This document shows positions 26,256 through 35,023 of a stretch of DNA of 64,000 bases, piece by piece (the first letter of the stretch is position 1; each line of letters begins with the position of its first letter). Origin of the DNA: Crocinitomicaceae bacterium (lineage in GTDB: Bacteria > Bacteroidota > Bacteroidia > Flavobacteriales_D > Crocinitomicaceae). The notes beneath the pieces were generated by a model. The model searched no databases. It was not told where the DNA came from and saw nothing but the letters and a program-made list of their open reading frames with translations. A program made the position numbers and the translations under genes. The stretch is taken from assembly GCA_002709305.1 (NCBI GenBank), contig PAQM01000027.1, positions 100,731 to 164,730 on the forward strand, given 5' to 3'.

Positions 26256-26870
26256 TTAGTTTTTTGATTCTATATAGAAAGAGTTCTTTTTTATATATTT
26301 ATAAACCTCTTCTTCTAAAAAATCTCTAACGTTTCTCTTATGAAGAATACTATGTCTAATATGGCTAGATGATATTGTTATTAATGGTGCGTCTTTAAAA
26401 AAGAATACATTTTTATGGTTTAATAAAGAATTTATTTTTGTGTTTTTTTTATGAAGTTCTTCAATTCTGTTTTGACGAGGATAAACATATATCTTATAAT
26501 ACATTAATATCTCTTCATAATTAAACCATGTGTAAAAACTTCTTAGATTGTCTTCCCCCATCAATATACAAAAAGTGTTCTCCTTGTATTTTCGTTTTAA
26601 GTGTTTTAATGTATTTATAGTATAATTTGGTTTTGACAAACCAAACTCAATGTCTAACGCTTTTATGTTTTTAACGCCCTTTATTGCAGTATTAACCATT
26701 AATAAACGATTATCTTCGGCTAATAATATCTCGCTATCTTTGTGAGGGCTTTGAGGAGAAACAACTAGCCATACTTGATCTAGATTCGTATTTTCAACAA
26801 AATACTTTGCAACATTTAAATGACCAACATGAATGGGATTAAATGATCCAAAATACAAACCAATCTTCAT
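26256..26870 (-). CDS. nadD: Nicotinate-nucleotide adenylyltransferase
   Basis: NadD converts nicotinate mononucleotide and ATP to deamido-NAD. The 204-residue protein starts with the nucleotidyltransferase signature LYFGSFNPIHVGHLN and has SPQSPHK, LMGEDNLRSFYTW and ISSSHIR, all diagnostic. It overlaps gmk by 4 nt (ATGA). Kynurenine-pathway genes (kynU, kmo) lie about 4 kb upstream on the same strand, which could feed NAD synthesis; that connection is inference. Confidence 0.96.
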   Translation of the reverse strand: MKIGLYFGSFNPIHVGHLNVAKYFVENTNLDQVWLVVSPQSPHKDSEILLAEDNRLLMVNTAIKGVKNIKALDIEFGLSKPNYTINTLKHLKRKYKENTFCILMGEDNLRSFYTWFNYEEILMYYKIYVYPRQNRIEELHKKNTKINSLLNHKNVFFFKDAPLITISSSHIRHSILHKRNVRDFLEEEVYKYIKKNSFYIESKN

Positions 26871-27442
26871 TTTTTAACTATAAAATCTTTTATCAATGCT
26901 TCTGCTTGCTTACAAGCTTCTAACAAATCATTATTTACAAGTATAAAATCGAATTCTGAAGCGAAAGAAAGCTCTTTTCTTGCCTTAGCCATCCTCTGCT
27001 TAATCTTTTCTTCACTCTCTGTCTTTCTTAAACGAAGACGAGTCTCTAAATCTTGATAGCTTGGTGGTTGAACAAATATTGCCAAAGCATTCTTTTGAAA
27101 TTCTTTTTTCAAATTAAGACCTCCTATAACGTCGACATCAAAAATAACTGTTTTACCAGAATTCCAAATACGATTAATCTCTGACTTAAGAGTTCCATAA
27201 AAATTATCCCGGTAAACTTCTTCCCATTCAATAAATTCATCGTTTCTAATTAATTCTTTAAATTTATCTTTTCCTAAGAAGTAGTATTCTTTTCCATCTT
27301 TTTCATTCCCTCGTGGCCCCCTACTGCAAGCTGAAATAGAAAACTCCAAGTTTAATCCCTTAGACAATAGATGATTTACAATACTCGTCTTTCCTGCTCC
27401 AGATGGAGCAGAAAAAATAACACATTTGCCTTTTTTTATCAT
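26867..27442 (-). CDS. gmk: Guanylate kinase
   Basis: Gmk phosphorylates GMP to GDP with ATP. The 191-residue protein has the P-loop FSAPSGAGKTSIV, the GMP-binding SACSRGPRGNEKDGKEYYFL segment, the ...EWEEVYRDNFYGT motif and VIFDVDVIGG, giving the normal family layout. It starts 5 nt after the yicC stop and overlaps nadD by 4 nt. This yicC-gmk-nadD order is common in Bacteroidota. Confidence 0.97.
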   Translation of the reverse strand: MIKKGKCVIFSAPSGAGKTSIVNHLLSKGLNLEFSISACSRGPRGNEKDGKEYYFLGKDKFKELIRNDEFIEWEEVYRDNFYGTLKSEINRIWNSGKTVIFDVDVIGGLNLKKEFQKNALAIFVQPPSYQDLETRLRLRKTESEEKIKQRMAKARKELSFASEFDFILVNNDLLEACKQAEALIKDFIVKK

Positions 27443-27447
27443 TTTAA

Positions 27448-28311
27448 TTAAAGGGTATTTAAAACTTGTTCTTTAACCTTCTCAAGATTTTCTTTCATAT
27501 TAACAACTAACTTCTGCATATCAGCATGATTGCTTTTACTCCCTAATGTATTTATCTCTCTGCCTATTTCCTGACTTATAAAGCCTAATTTCTTCCCTGA
27601 GGATTCTTCCTTCATACTATCAATAAAATAATCCAAATGATTTGAGAGCCTCATTTTTTCTTCAGCAATATCTAATTTTTCAATATAAAATATTATCTCT
27701 TGTTCTAAACGATTGGCATCATGATTAAAAGAATTTTCTTCTAAACTATTTTTAATCCGATCTCTAATTATATCTATTCGCTCTTTCTCAAATTTTGGCA
27801 CTTTCAACAAAAATTCTCGAATGTTATTTATCCGTTTTAGTAATTCAACTTCTAAATCTTCACCCTCCTTCCTTCTATAATGATTCAAATTCTCTATAGC
27901 CTCATTAATTATATTGAAAACAATGTTTTTTTCCTCTTCCACCAAGTCCTCTCGAGATGAAACATAAACATCTGGCATCTTTAATATTAATGACAAATAA
28001 TCTTCGGTAGATTCGCCTAAATCATTATTTAATTCTTTTAATTCTTTGTAATATAATTTCACTAGTTCTTTATTTATTACTAAGGGTTTTTTAGCTCCTA
28101 AAGACTCTATACTAATGTAAATGTCTATCTTACCTCTAATAAGAAAAGAAGATATTTGCTTTCGAATATCACTCTCTATCTCCCTGTAGGCTGATGGTAT
28201 TCTCGTATTTATATCAATCGATTTGCTATTTAGTGAGCGAATCTCTACTATTATTTTCTTAGATTGAAATTCCATTGAAGCTTTTCCAAAGCCGGTCATA
28301 GATTTTAGCAT
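27448..28311 (-). CDS. YicC family endoribonuclease-like protein
   Basis: The 287-residue protein has the family start MLKSMTGFGKASME, then IEIRSLNSKSIDI-like (VEIRSLNSKSIDINTRIPS). A helical middle is followed by the conserved C-terminus (EEKMRLSNHLDYF, GKKLGFISQEIGREINTLGSK and DMQKLVVNMKENLEKVKEQVLN). E. coli YicC has been described as an RNase; no activity can be read from this sequence. It heads the yicC-gmk-nadD unit and is separated from the EamA gene upstream by 63 nt. Confidence 0.94.
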   Translation of the reverse strand: MLKSMTGFGKASMEFQSKKIIVEIRSLNSKSIDINTRIPSAYREIESDIRKQISSFLIRGKIDIYISIESLGAKKPLVINKELVKLYYKELKELNNDLGESTEDYLSLILKMPDVYVSSREDLVEEEKNIVFNIINEAIENLNHYRRKEGEDLEVELLKRINNIREFLLKVPKFEKERIDIIRDRIKNSLEENSFNHDANRLEQEIIFYIEKLDIAEEKMRLSNHLDYFIDSMKEESSGKKLGFISQEIGREINTLGSKSNHADMQKLVVNMKENLEKVKEQVLNTL

Positions 28312-28374
28312 AATTGCATTTTTTTGTAAAACTATGAGATTTCTAGCTTATATCCCAAAAGACTCAAGCTTAAT

Positions 28375-29295
28375 TCAAGACTTTATAGTTTTACTAGAAC
28401 TAGTAGAAGTCATGTAAACACCAATAAAAATTATAATCATATATAGTATTTTCTCTAGCGTAATTGTCTCTGTATAATCATCTACAACGTTAAAAAAACT
28501 TAAAACATATGCAAAGAAAATAACTAATACTGGTTGTAAATAAATATATGCGCTAGATACAGATGGGCTAAGGTGTTTTAAACCATAAACAGTTAAAAGG
28601 TAGGTCAAAAAAGTAACACCTAGTATAACATAAAAAATAATTAAAATTATGTTTGTTGGAATATCTGAAAAAGTTGTTGTGGATAATTCAAATATTGTCG
28701 GTGGATATAAAATCACATAAAAAAACCCAAACGTAAAAACATAAGTAATTACAGTTAATGGCTTGTATTTTTTCATTAAGGGTTTAACCAATACTAAATA
28801 TAATGCGTAACTAGTTGCATTAATAAAGATAAATAGATCCCCAAGAGCTGAATCACCGATTCCAGTTCCTGCCACTACAGTTAACAGAATTGATCCTAAA
28901 GCTCCTATTGTTATTCCTATTACACGTCGCCATGTTACTCGTTCTTTTAAAAATAGAAATGATAAAACAACAACAATAATTGGGTTAATCATCATTATTA
29001 TCCCTGTGTTCACTGACGATGTTAGACTTAAGCCATGGAAAAAGAACAGTTGGTTAATTGCAACTCCAAATAATCCACATAACGCCATTAATAAAAGATC
29101 TTTTTTTTCGACACGATCTTTAATAAATAATACTTTAAAAATCCAAAATAAAACAGTAGCACCTAAAACTCTCAAAAAAATAAAAACACTAGGAGTTAAA
29201 TAATTAGGCATTACTCCTTTAGCCACAACATGATTTGCGCCATAAAGAGCATTAACTATGAAAAGAGCAAAGTGAGCTTTTAAAATCTTCGACAT
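28375..29295 (-). CDS. EamA/DMT family transporter
   Basis: The 306-residue inner-membrane protein has about ten helices in two EamA repeats: residues 8-140 with the conserved INPIIVVVLSFLFLKERVTW, and 155-295 with YLQPVLVIFFAYVLSFF. The family exports or imports small metabolites such as amino acids and nucleotide sugars. It begins 6 nt after the ArsC-like gene and is the last gene of the run that starts with kynU, so transport of a tryptophan or kynurenine catabolite is a reasonable but unproven guess. Confidence 0.88.
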   Translation of the reverse strand: MSKILKAHFALFIVNALYGANHVVAKGVMPNYLTPSVFIFLRVLGATVLFWIFKVLFIKDRVEKKDLLLMALCGLFGVAINQLFFFHGLSLTSSVNTGIIMMINPIIVVVLSFLFLKERVTWRRVIGITIGALGSILLTVVAGTGIGDSALGDLFIFINATSYALYLVLVKPLMKKYKPLTVITYVFTFGFFYVILYPPTIFELSTTTFSDIPTNIILIIFYVILGVTFLTYLLTVYGLKHLSPSVSSAYIYLQPVLVIFFAYVLSFFNVVDDYTETITLEKILYMIIIFIGVYMTSTSSSKTIKS

Positions 29296-29301
29296 TTAAT
29301 A

Positions 29302-29664
29302 TTATTCTAATCCCTTTTTAAATGATTTTATAGCAGCTTGAACAACTTCTTTAGAGTTACCCACAAAGAACTCTTCATCATTCAAAATAAATGGACGCTT
29401 TAAGAAAGTATATTCCTCAAGTAAGTATCTTTTATAATCTTTTTCTTGTAAGACTAATTTATTTAAGCCCATTAAACGATACTTATTCGCCTTCTTTGAA
29501 AATAGCGCCTCATAAGAACCGAACTTATCTCTTAGCATGTCTAGTGTTTGCTCGTCAATATTCTCCTCTTTTATATCCTGTAAAATGACATCACTTCCTG
29601 GATTAATCTGCTTTAAAATCCTTCGATTTGTAGAACAACTTTTTAAGTAAAAAATTTTTTTCAT
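29302..29664 (-). CDS. ArsC/Spx-like thioredoxin-fold protein
   Basis: The 120-residue protein has the ArsC/Spx layout: a short strand followed by KSCSTNRRIL with a single Cys10 (no CxxC), a helical insert, and the conserved KRPFI segment. In arsenate reductases the Cys-x5-Arg loop and the later Arg-Pro are functional. Here the loop is Cys-Ser-Thr-Asn-Arg, so reductase activity is uncertain. It abuts the stop of the beta-barrel-like gene upstream and is 6 nt from the EamA gene downstream, within the kynU-kmo transcript. The other arsenic resistance genes are absent, so an arsenic role is unlikely. Confidence 0.75.
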   Translation of the reverse strand: MKKIFYLKSCSTNRRILKQINPGSDVILQDIKEENIDEQTLDMLRDKFGSYEALFSKKANKYRLMGLNKLVLQEKDYKRYLLEEYTFLKRPFILNDEEFFVGNSKEVVQAAIKSFKKGLE

Positions 29665-30591
29665 TTACTTTCTGTTTTTCTGTGTCTCCTTATCTTGACT
29701 ATTTATGAGTGCTGGGCGACAACTATCTTGTTTTTTTTCAAACAAGAACATATATTTAACTTGAAATAAAATTGGCCAATACTTAGAAGAAAACCATCTC
29801 AATGATGGGTTTCCAAAATAGTGTTCAGAATTAAGAGGATATGAAGACAAAATAGAATTGTTTCTACGTATAGACTGATAACCCAATATAGGCGCCCTTA
29901 TGCCTGTAACGATATAAGATCCTCTCTTTAACTTTACCCCCAAACCTAAACCATAATGAATTTGAGCATATGGTGGATTATATGAATTTTCCGATTTATA
30001 ATCAAACATATATAAAGAAGAAGAAGTAGATCTTTCTATTATTCGGCTTTCAATATTAATTCCCAAGGAATTATCTAAAAATATTTTTGATTTATTTCCA
30101 TTAGCTTTCTTCTTAAAATGGATGTTCTTATGAAGTGAAAATCGTCCATAGACATTTCCGTGTTCTAAACGAAAGTCATAAGTTTGTGAAGAGGGCTCTA
30201 TCAAAATAGAGTAATTTATGTTGGTGTTTTCTCCTCCTCTAAAATATTTAAACCCAATCCCCCAGTCAAAATAGCTGACTAAAACTGTTTTCATCTTCAA
30301 AGATAACTTAGAGCGTTTTTTAGGAAAGTGAATCATGCCAACTTCCCCATAAATACCTAGTTTTCCATACGAATCATTCTCGTGTGTCGATCCAGGCGCT
30401 TCAATAATTTCTTTTTTTCTAGAAGTCATAAGATATGTTAAACCAAATTGACTCTGTAATCCAAAACCTCGAAGGTCTCTTAAATCTCTTTTGCCAAACA
30501 TTTTACTCTTCTTTCCTGGAATTAAGTTTCTAGGTTGAGCAAAAATAAAACCACTATAAAAGAGTAAAGAAAGTGTAATTAGAGTTTTCAT
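29665..30591 (-). CDS. Secreted, probable outer-membrane beta-barrel protein
   Basis: The 308-residue product has a signal peptide (MKTLITLSLLFYSGFIFAQ). The mature part has alternating-hydrophobicity strands with Gly and aromatic residues (GLQSQFGLTYLM, LGIYGEVGMIHF, YFDWGIGFKYFRGG, QIHYGLGLGVKLK). It resembles small outer-membrane barrels but matches no family I know. It is 1 nt after the kmo stop and abuts the ArsC-like gene, so it belongs to the kynurenine operon. It ends in a polar tail beyond the last predicted strand. Confidence 0.7.
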   Translation of the reverse strand: MKTLITLSLLFYSGFIFAQPRNLIPGKKSKMFGKRDLRDLRGFGLQSQFGLTYLMTSRKKEIIEAPGSTHENDSYGKLGIYGEVGMIHFPKKRSKLSLKMKTVLVSYFDWGIGFKYFRGGENTNINYSILIEPSSQTYDFRLEHGNVYGRFSLHKNIHFKKKANGNKSKIFLDNSLGINIESRIIERSTSSSLYMFDYKSENSYNPPYAQIHYGLGLGVKLKRGSYIVTGIRAPILGYQSIRRNNSILSSYPLNSEHYFGNPSLRWFSSKYWPILFQVKYMFLFEKKQDSCRPALINSQDKETQKNRK

Positions 30592-30592
30592 A

Positions 30593-31942
30593 TTATATTC
30601 TATCTAAAATCTTTTCTATAACCTCTTGTGAATCCCAATTGGATTCAATGTTATCAACTGAATCCATGACTTCCTTCATTATTTTATCTTGAAGCATGCC
30701 TTTATTGTATGCATCACTATATTTTATATGACTAAATGTAACCATAGAGTATAAGGGTGTCCATTTGTCAGGATGTAATTTTGAAAATTTCGCCTCGATT
30801 TTTTTCTGTAATAAAAACATTGGATCAGAGACAAAGTCACGCATTTCATAATAATTATGTAGAGATAAGTCTTGAAGAGCATCTCCATCTGCTTTTCGAT
30901 ATTTAGTATAATCCTCAAATACTTTAACCCAATTTTCATTGTGTCTCAGCATTAATTCATGCAGTACGGTACAATCCTCAAAGGATGCATTCATACCTTG
31001 ACCATAAAAAGGAACAGTTGCATGAGCAGCATCACCAAGTAAAGCAACCTTACCATTATGCCAAGGATATGATCTCATTATTCCTAATGAAGATAAGGGA
31101 TGATTTTCCCACTCATCAGCAATATTTGGCATAATTTCATAAAAATCAGGGAATGTTATTTTAAAAAATTCTTCTACACTATTTTTTGTTTTTAAATTAT
31201 TAAAAGAGTTAAGGCCCCCATCATAAGGCATAAATAAGGTACACGTAAAAGAACCGTCTTCATTAGGAAGAGCAATCATCATGAAGCGTCCTCTTGGCCA
31301 TATATGAAGTGAATTTTTGTCTAACTGATATCCCCCATCTTTCCTAGCAGGCAATAGTATTTCTCTATAACCATCTTCAATAAACCTTTGACTAAAATTA
31401 AATCTGTCTAATTTTTGAAAAGCATTGTATCTGACAGCAGAAAACGCGCCATCAGCAGCGAATATGACATCAGCTTGATCGCTAAAAGTTTGATTAGACT
31501 TTTTTTTCTTCAAATAAACTATCCCTTTTTCGGTTTCAGCACCAACACACTCATGATTATATAAAATTTTGACCTCTCCACAACTTTCGGCTATATCCAT
31601 CATTCGAGCATTAACCCCCCCACGAGAGACAGAATAAATCGCTTCCCCTTCTTTTCCATATGGTTGATATGTTAACCCCCCCTCTAAGTCATGCATTACT
31701 CTACCATACATGGGAATAGCTATTTTTCTTATTTCCTTGTCTACACTGACAGTCTCTAAAGCCTTCCACCCTCGAGATGATAGCGCAAGGTTAATAGATT
31801 TCCCTGCGGATATTTCAGCTAATCTAATGTCTGACCTCCTCTCGTATATTGTGACCTTATAACCTGCCTTAGATAGGTAAACTGCCCACAAGGAACCTGC
31901 CAAACCTGCTCCAATTATTATTGCGCTTTTCTTTTTTTTCAT
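30593..31942 (-). CDS. kmo: Kynurenine 3-monooxygenase
   Basis: KMO is an FAD-dependent enzyme that hydroxylates L-kynurenine at position 3 with NADPH and O2. The 449-residue protein has the Rossmann motif IIGAGLAGSLWAVYLSKAGY with the YERR end, the class A monooxygenase motif LGDAAHATVPFYGQGMNASFEDC, and the family N-terminal SAGKSINLALSSRGWKAL. Length is typical. Its start overlaps the kynU stop by 4 nt, so the two enzymes are translationally coupled. Without 3-hydroxyanthranilate dioxygenase in the window, the end product (NAD or anthranilate) cannot be settled. Confidence 0.95.
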   Translation of the reverse strand: MKKKKSAIIIGAGLAGSLWAVYLSKAGYKVTIYERRSDIRLAEISAGKSINLALSSRGWKALETVSVDKEIRKIAIPMYGRVMHDLEGGLTYQPYGKEGEAIYSVSRGGVNARMMDIAESCGEVKILYNHECVGAETEKGIVYLKKKKSNQTFSDQADVIFAADGAFSAVRYNAFQKLDRFNFSQRFIEDGYREILLPARKDGGYQLDKNSLHIWPRGRFMMIALPNEDGSFTCTLFMPYDGGLNSFNNLKTKNSVEEFFKITFPDFYEIMPNIADEWENHPLSSLGIMRSYPWHNGKVALLGDAAHATVPFYGQGMNASFEDCTVLHELMLRHNENWVKVFEDYTKYRKADGDALQDLSLHNYYEMRDFVSDPMFLLQKKIEAKFSKLHPDKWTPLYSMVTFSHIKYSDAYNKGMLQDKIMKEVMDSVDNIESNWDSQEVIEKILDRI

Positions 31943-33216
31943 TCTATTGCTTGTTCTAGATAAAGACCAAAATTGTAGCAGTCTTCAAATGAGTTGTATA
32001 ATGGTACTGGTGCAATACGAATAACATTAGGCTCTCTCCAATCAGATATCACACCTTTTTTTGTTAGGTTATCAAATAATGATTTACCTTGACCATGAAT
32101 TAATATTGATAATTGAGATCCACGTTTCAATTTGTCACTTGGTGTAATAATCTCAAAGCTACATTTTTTTGAATTTCGATTAGAAACATCTTCTATTATA
32201 AATTCTAAATATGCCGTCAATAAATCACGCTTTGCTCCTATTCTATCCATTCCTGCCTCATCAAATATTTCTAATGAAGCTAAATGAGCTGCCATCCCAA
32301 GAACAGGAGCATTACTTAGTTGCCAGCCTTCTGCGCCTCGCATAGGCTTAAACCCTGACTTCATAAGAAATCTAGTCTCTTTGTCATAACCCCACCAACC
32401 AGCTAGTCTAGGGAGTGTTGAATCATCTGCATGTGTTTCATGAACAAACATTCCTGAAACTCCTCCGGGAGATGAGTTTAAATATTTATATCCGCACCAT
32501 GAAGCAAAATCAACCCCCCAATCATGTAATTTTAAATGAACATTACCAGCAGCATGAGCTAAATCAAAACCTACCCTAGCACCAACTTTATGTCCCGCCT
32601 TAGTGATCTCCTTCATGTTAAAAAGTTGGCCTGTATAATAATTTACACCCCCAATCATCACAAGCGCAAGCTCTTCTCCTAGCTCTTTAATTTTTTGAAT
32701 AATATCTTCTTCTCTAATTATATGCTCTCCTTTTCGAGGTGATATTTCAACTAATTCTTCTTGTTCACTATACCCGTGGAATTTTATCTGAGACTCTATA
32801 ACATATTGATCACTTGGAAAAGCTTTTGATTCACAAAGAATCTTTCTCCTCTTTCCTTCTGGTTTGTAAAAAGAAACCATTAATAAATGTAGATTTGTTG
32901 TTAAAGAGTGGGTTATGACAACCTCTATAGGCTTAGCGCCTACTATTTTTGCAGTTTTGTCTGCTAAAAGCTCGTGATAACTATACCAGGGTTTTTTTGC
33001 GGAGAAATGCCCCTCAACTCCTAACTTAGCCCAATCATCTAATTCTTGTTTGATATATTGACTAGTAGTTTTAGGTTGTAGACCTAAAGAATTACCCGTA
33101 AAATATACAATATCGGGGCCCATAAAGCTAGGTAAATAGAACTTTTCTCTGAACAATCTCAAAGGATCTCTTGCATCCATTTCTCTTGCAAAATCAAGTG
33201 TATTATAAAATCTCAT
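31939..33216 (-). CDS. kynU: Kynureninase
   Basis: KynU is a PLP enzyme that cleaves kynurenine or 3-hydroxykynurenine to (hydroxy)anthranilate and alanine. The 425-residue protein has YFTGNSLGLQPKT near the N-terminus, VGFDLAHAAGNVHLKLHDWG (the PLP-Asp and PLP-contacting region) and SWCGYKYLNSSPGG with the Schiff-base lysine. It heads an operon that continues through kmo, a beta-barrel-like gene, an ArsC-like gene and an EamA transporter. A TAnnTTTG box lies 20 nt upstream of the ATG, divergent from hemL. Confidence 0.96.
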   Translation of the reverse strand: MRFYNTLDFAREMDARDPLRLFREKFYLPSFMGPDIVYFTGNSLGLQPKTTSQYIKQELDDWAKLGVEGHFSAKKPWYSYHELLADKTAKIVGAKPIEVVITHSLTTNLHLLMVSFYKPEGKRRKILCESKAFPSDQYVIESQIKFHGYSEQEELVEISPRKGEHIIREEDIIQKIKELGEELALVMIGGVNYYTGQLFNMKEITKAGHKVGARVGFDLAHAAGNVHLKLHDWGVDFASWCGYKYLNSSPGGVSGMFVHETHADDSTLPRLAGWWGYDKETRFLMKSGFKPMRGAEGWQLSNAPVLGMAAHLASLEIFDEAGMDRIGAKRDLLTAYLEFIIEDVSNRNSKKCSFEIITPSDKLKRGSQLSILIHGQGKSLFDNLTKKGVISDWREPNVIRIAPVPLYNSFEDCYNFGLYLEQAIE

Positions 33217-33236
33217 ACTTATTAAAATACTATCTT

Positions 33237-33244
33237 CAAAGGTA
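33237..33244 (-). promoter_or_regulatory. -7 promoter box TACCTTTG for kynU
   Basis: On the minus strand this reads TACCTTTG, a full TAnnTTTG match ending 20 nt before the kynU ATG at 33216. A clear TTG -33 element was not found. Confidence 0.4.
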
Positions 33245-33334
33245 ATATTATTAGTTTATCCTAACTAAAAATGAATTCATAATATTTATTATTTTATTTT
33301 AAAAAATCTCACAAAATAATTATCTACTTATTAG

Positions 33335-33342
33335 TAATTTTG
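33335..33342 (+). promoter_or_regulatory. -7 promoter box TAATTTTG for hemL
   Basis: TAATTTTG matches TAnnTTTG and ends 21 nt before the hemL ATG at 33364. The -33 element is not obvious. It faces away from the kynU promoter in the 147-bp divergent region. Confidence 0.35.
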
Positions 33343-33363
33343 TAACCAAAATTTTTTTGAAAA

Positions 33364-34665
33364 ATGACTCTAAACAAAACTATATTAAAGTCGGTATCTT
33401 TATTTAAGAAAGCAAAAGAGTATTTCCCAGGAGGTGTAAATTCGCCTGTAAGAGCTTTCAAAGCTGTCGAAGGAAGTCCCTTATTTATAAGAAAAGGGAA
33501 AGGCTCTTTCATTTGGGATGAAGACAATAATAAATATATAGACTTTTGCTGTAGCTATGGGCCATTAATCCTTGGACATTCAAATACCAAAGTATATTCC
33601 TCTATTAAAAAAGCTACAAGAAATGGAACAAGTTTTGGAGCTCCAACAAGTCTAGAAAATGAATTAGGAAACCTCATCCTATCAAACAACCCTTTTATTG
33701 AAAAAATCAGATTCGTTAACTCTGGGACAGAAGCTGTAATGTCAGGAATAAGACTTGCTAGAGGTTATACGGGTAAAAATAAAATAATAAAATTTGAGGG
33801 CTGTTATCACGGGCATGTTGACTCTCTATTAGTAAAATCAGGGAGCGGACTAGCTACTCTTGGTGAATCATCAAGTGCAGGTGTTACAAACGGAATAGTA
33901 GAAGATACTATTGTTTTGCCACTTAACAATACTGAAGCTTTAAGAAAATGTATAGAAGAAAACAAGAATGATTTAGCTTGTATTATAATTGAACCTATAC
34001 CAGCAAATAATGGTTTACTCCTTCAAGATAAAAAATTTTTATTCGAATTAAGAAAACTATCTTCTGAAAACAATATTCTTCTTTTTTTTGATGAAGTAAT
34101 TTCAGGTTTCAGAGTCAAGTTCAATGGAGCTGCAGAGCTTTATAATATTAAACCTGATATTATTGCTTATGGAAAAATTATTGGTGGAGGGTTACCCGTT
34201 GGTGCATATGGTGCTAAAAAGGAAATCATGTCTTTTATTTCTCCTGAAGGACCCGTTTACCAAGCTGGAACATTATCTGGTAATCCTGCAGCTATGTCCG
34301 CTGGTATTGCACAATTAAAAGAATGCTTGAGGCCCGGTTTCTATGAAGACCAAGAAATCCGAACAAAGTTTTTTGTCGAAAAAATCAACTCATTTGCAAA
34401 GTCTAAATCATATAATTTTGAATTAATTACAATCGGTTCCATTTTCTGGATTTCCTTTAATAAAGAAAAAACAATTAAACGAGCAGATGAAGTTAACTCT
34501 GACATGAACATGTTTAAATCTTTATTTTGGGCTCTAATTGATGAAGGTGTATATATTGGACCTAGTGGTTATGAAGTTGGTTTTATTTCCCAATCTCATA
34601 CAAAAAAAATCCTTAATAAAGCAGTGAAAAAATTCTGTAGAGCACTAGATAAAATATACAATTAA
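33364..34665 (+). CDS. hemL: Glutamate-1-semialdehyde 2,1-aminomutase
   Basis: HemL is the PLP enzyme that makes 5-aminolevulinate from glutamate-1-semialdehyde in the C5 pathway of tetrapyrrole synthesis. The 433-residue protein shows KEYFPGGVNSPVRAF, INSGTEAVMSG-like (VNSGTEAVMSGIRLARGYT), the LFFDEVISGFRV cofactor motif, and the catalytic Lys271 in YGKIIGGGLPVGAYG. Length is typical. Other haem genes are not in the window. It is monocistronic, with convergent and divergent neighbours. Confidence 0.97.
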   Translation: MTLNKTILKSVSLFKKAKEYFPGGVNSPVRAFKAVEGSPLFIRKGKGSFIWDEDNNKYIDFCCSYGPLILGHSNTKVYSSIKKATRNGTSFGAPTSLENELGNLILSNNPFIEKIRFVNSGTEAVMSGIRLARGYTGKNKIIKFEGCYHGHVDSLLVKSGSGLATLGESSSAGVTNGIVEDTIVLPLNNTEALRKCIEENKNDLACIIIEPIPANNGLLLQDKKFLFELRKLSSENNILLFFDEVISGFRVKFNGAAELYNIKPDIIAYGKIIGGGLPVGAYGAKKEIMSFISPEGPVYQAGTLSGNPAAMSAGIAQLKECLRPGFYEDQEIRTKFFVEKINSFAKSKSYNFELITIGSIFWISFNKEKTIKRADEVNSDMNMFKSLFWALIDEGVYIGPSGYEVGFISQSHTKKILNKAVKKFCRALDKIYN

Positions 34666-34685
34666 ATTTCAAACAACACTATTTG

Positions 34686-34937
34686 TTATTCTTCACATTT
34701 ACTTTTTTTTACACGCATAATCTCTCCGCTCATTTCTTGATAATCCTGACATAGTATCTTTTTTTGCTTTTTTAATTGATTCCATTTCTTTAGCTGTTTA
34801 GGTGATGGGGCCTTTGTAAAAAATTGTTGTGAAAACTTGCTTAATTCCTCCACTTGCTTAATACAGTCGCAAAATTTCTGATCTTTATTTGAACATGAAA
34901 TAAAAAAAAGAAAACAAAAAAATATCCATTTTTTCAT
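34686..34937 (-). CDS. Small Cys-containing lipoprotein
   Basis: The 83-residue product has a short lipoprotein signal (MKKWIFFCFLFFISC, lipobox cysteine at residue 15). Four further Cys follow in a helical mature part: a CDC pair near residue 23, one in ILCQDYQ and one in KSKCEE. The pattern suggests a disulfide-linked helical hairpin on the periplasmic side of a membrane. No family is recognised. It is convergent with hemL, with only 20 nt between the stops. Confidence 0.65.
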   Translation of the reverse strand: MKKWIFFCFLFFISCSNKDQKFCDCIKQVEELSKFSQQFFTKAPSPKQLKKWNQLKKQKKILCQDYQEMSGEIMRVKKSKCEE

Positions 34938-35023
34938 TTAATGAAAATAATAAATCTATTGTAAAAAATCACACCTCGAAAATAACCCTCTAAAAACAAT
35001 CTTATTATTTTTAAAGAAAAAAA

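Noticed and set aside
29302..29664. Annotation as arsenate reductase arsC
   Set aside because: Only one Cys in an atypical loop and no other arsenic resistance gene; a general ArsC/Spx-like call is safer.
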